Source: Streptomyces griseus (lineage in GTDB: Bacteria; Actinomycetota; Actinomycetes; Streptomycetales; Streptomycetaceae). Taken from it: a DNA stretch of 64,000 nt. Position numbers and translations under genes: made by a program. Positions within the stretch are counted from its first letter, which is position 1. The number at the start of each line of letters is the position of its first letter. The stretch spans positions 699,954 through 763,953 of the forward strand of contig NZ_MDKB01000003.1 of the NCBI RefSeq assembly GCF_001715295.1. The letters are read 5' to 3'. This document shows, in pieces, positions 63,035 to 64,000 of this stretch. The notes under the pieces were generated by a model. It saw only the letters and a list, made by a program, of their open reading frames with translations, did not search any database and was not told the DNA's origin.

Positions 63035-64000
63035 CTACTTCTTGCCCTTGCCCTCGGCGGCCGACTCGTCGGTCGACAGGACGGAGATGAACGCGTCCTG
63101 GGGCACCTCGACGTTGCCGACCATCTTCATCCGCTTCTTGCCCTCCTTCTGCTTCTCCAGCAGCTTCCGCTTACGGGAGATGTCACCGCCGTAGCACTTG
63201 GCGAGGACGTCCTTGCGGATGGCGCGGACGGTCTCACGGGCGATGACCCGGGAGCCGATGGCCGCCTGGATCGGCACCTCGAAGTTCTGCCGGGGGATGA
63301 GCTTCTGCAGCTTGGCGACGAGCCGGACGCCGTAGGCGTACGCCTTGTCCTTGTGCGTGACCGCGGAGAAGGCGTCGACCTTGTCGCCGTGCAGCAGGAT
63401 GTCGACCTTGACGAGCTGGGCGGACTGCTCGCCCGTGGGCTCGTAGTCCAGCGAGGCGTACCCGCGGGTCTTCGACTTCAGCTGGTCGAAGAAGTCGAAC
63501 ACGATCTCGGCGAGCGGCAGGGTGTAGCGGATCTCCACCCGGTCCTCGGAGAGGTAGTCCATGCCGAGCAGGGTGCCGCGCCGGTTCTGGCACAGCTCCA
63601 TGATCGCGCCGATGAACTCGCTGGGCGCCAGGACCGTGGCCCGGACGACCGGCTCGTGGACCTTGTCGATCTTGCCCTCGGGGAACTCGCTCGGGTTGGT
63701 CACGATGTGCTCCGAGCCGTCCTCCATCTCCACGCGGTAGACCACGTTGGGGGCGGTGGCGATGAGCTCCAGCCCGAACTCGCGCTCCAGGCGCTCACGG
63801 ATCACGTCGAGGTGCAGCAGGCCGAGGAAGCCGACGCGGAAGCCGAAGCCGAGCGCGGCGGAGGTCTCCGGCTCGTACACCAGGGCGGCGTCGTTGAGCT
63901 GGAGCTTGTCCAGGGCCTCGCGCAGGTCCGGGTAGTCCGAACCGTCCAGCGGGTACAGGCCCGAGAACACCATCGGCTTGGGGTCCTTGTAGCCGCCCAG
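63035..64000 (-). CDS. lepA: Elongation factor 4 (LepA), C-terminal part
   Basis: The last 321 residues of a translational GTPase that runs off the window end; the frame is open to base 64000 (YKDPKPMVFSGLYPLDGSDYPDLREALDKL). Visible parts are the EF-G domain III-like region, domain V (MELCQNRRGTLLGMDYLSEDRVEIRYTLPLAEIVFDFFDQLKSKTRGYASLDYEP) and the LepA-specific C-terminal domain (IPRQNFEVPIQAAIGSRVIARETVRAIRKDVLAKCYGGDISRKRKLLEKQKEGKKRMK), which identifies LepA and not EF-G. LepA helps ribosomes under stress and in initiation or assembly. The G domain lies outside the window. Confidence 0.97.
   Translation of the reverse strand: MGGYKDPKPMVFSGLYPLDGSDYPDLREALDKLQLNDAALVYEPETSAALGFGFRVGFLGLLHLDVIRERLEREFGLELIATAPNVVYRVEMEDGSEHIVTNPSEFPEGKIDKVHEPVVRATVLAPSEFIGAIMELCQNRRGTLLGMDYLSEDRVEIRYTLPLAEIVFDFFDQLKSKTRGYASLDYEPTGEQSAQLVKVDILLHGDKVDAFSAVTHKDKAYAYGVRLVAKLQKLIPRQNFEVPIQAAIGSRVIARETVRAIRKDVLAKCYGGDISRKRKLLEKQKEGKKRMKMVGNVEVPQDAFISVLSTDESAAEGKGKK

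Overview
The window is chromosomal DNA from a Streptomyces species or a very close relative. It has very high GC with strong third-position GC bias, frequent GTG starts behind GGAGG-type ribosome sites, and actinobacterial marker families (HrdA-type sigma factor, DUF6243, DUF5937, DUF3097, class F sortase, emfourin). From memory, the gene order (hrdA, dnaG, nasA, nirBD, ppdK, glyS, znu/zur, uppS, recO, leuA, era, phoH, hrcA/dnaJ2, hemW, lepA) matches the conserved core region around SCO2463-SCO2562 of S. coelicolor. That was not checked by alignment. I found no tRNA, rRNA, CRISPR array, prophage or biosynthetic gene cluster.

Layout. 1-8.2 kb: end of an ABC exporter, then a leftward block of hrdA, dnaG, a flavoprotein reductase, dgt and a CbiX-type chelatase. 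8.5-20.3 kb: mostly rightward genes, including a SanA-like protein, nasA, an aminotransferase, a secreted protein with a class F sortase, and the nirB operon. 20.4-29.3 kb is a less orderly stretch: a PhoX-like phosphatase, a VOC gene cut by an IS200/IS605 remnant, a DUF5937 regulator, ppdK, dus and a deletion scar that fuses fragments of an XRE regulator and an MFS transporter. 29.7-37 kb: glyS facing znuACB-zur, then uppS, recO and a TerB-like gene. 37-40.8 kb: leuA with a leader peptide and attenuator-like fold, facing a protealysin-like peptidase and its emfourin inhibitor. 40.8-47 kb: a leftward housekeeping run, PfkB kinase apart from phoH-ybeY-corC-mmcQ and then a deaminase-like gene and era. 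47-58.5 kb: an MFS transporter facing an add-rnz-HIT-rsmE-nmo run, hrcA-dnaJ2 under a CIRCE operator, then MBL, DUF3097 and hemW genes. 58.5-64 kb: a SpoIIE-type phosphatase, an acyl-CoA ligase and the 3' part of lepA.

How the genes connect. nasA (nitrate to nitrite), nirB/nirD (nitrite to ammonium), a second reductase gene at the head of the nirB operon, and a CbiX-like chelatase that could serve siroheme synthesis together form an assimilatory nitrate pathway. Both nasA and the nirB operon have GlnR-like boxes starting 60-61 bp upstream of the start codon. znuACB-zur is a zinc uptake operon with two Zur boxes, one overlapping an apparently leaderless promoter. leuA carries a Leu-rich leader peptide. 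hrcA carries a CIRCE site.

I did not find a clearly new multi-gene system. The most useful leads are regulatory (paired GlnR boxes, two CRP-like palindromes, two TGACG-N3-CGTCA operators, a ppdK inverted repeat) and evolutionary (IS remnant, deletion scar, an unusual insert in Era, a deaminase-like protein without catalytic residues). All family names come from reading motifs, not from searches.
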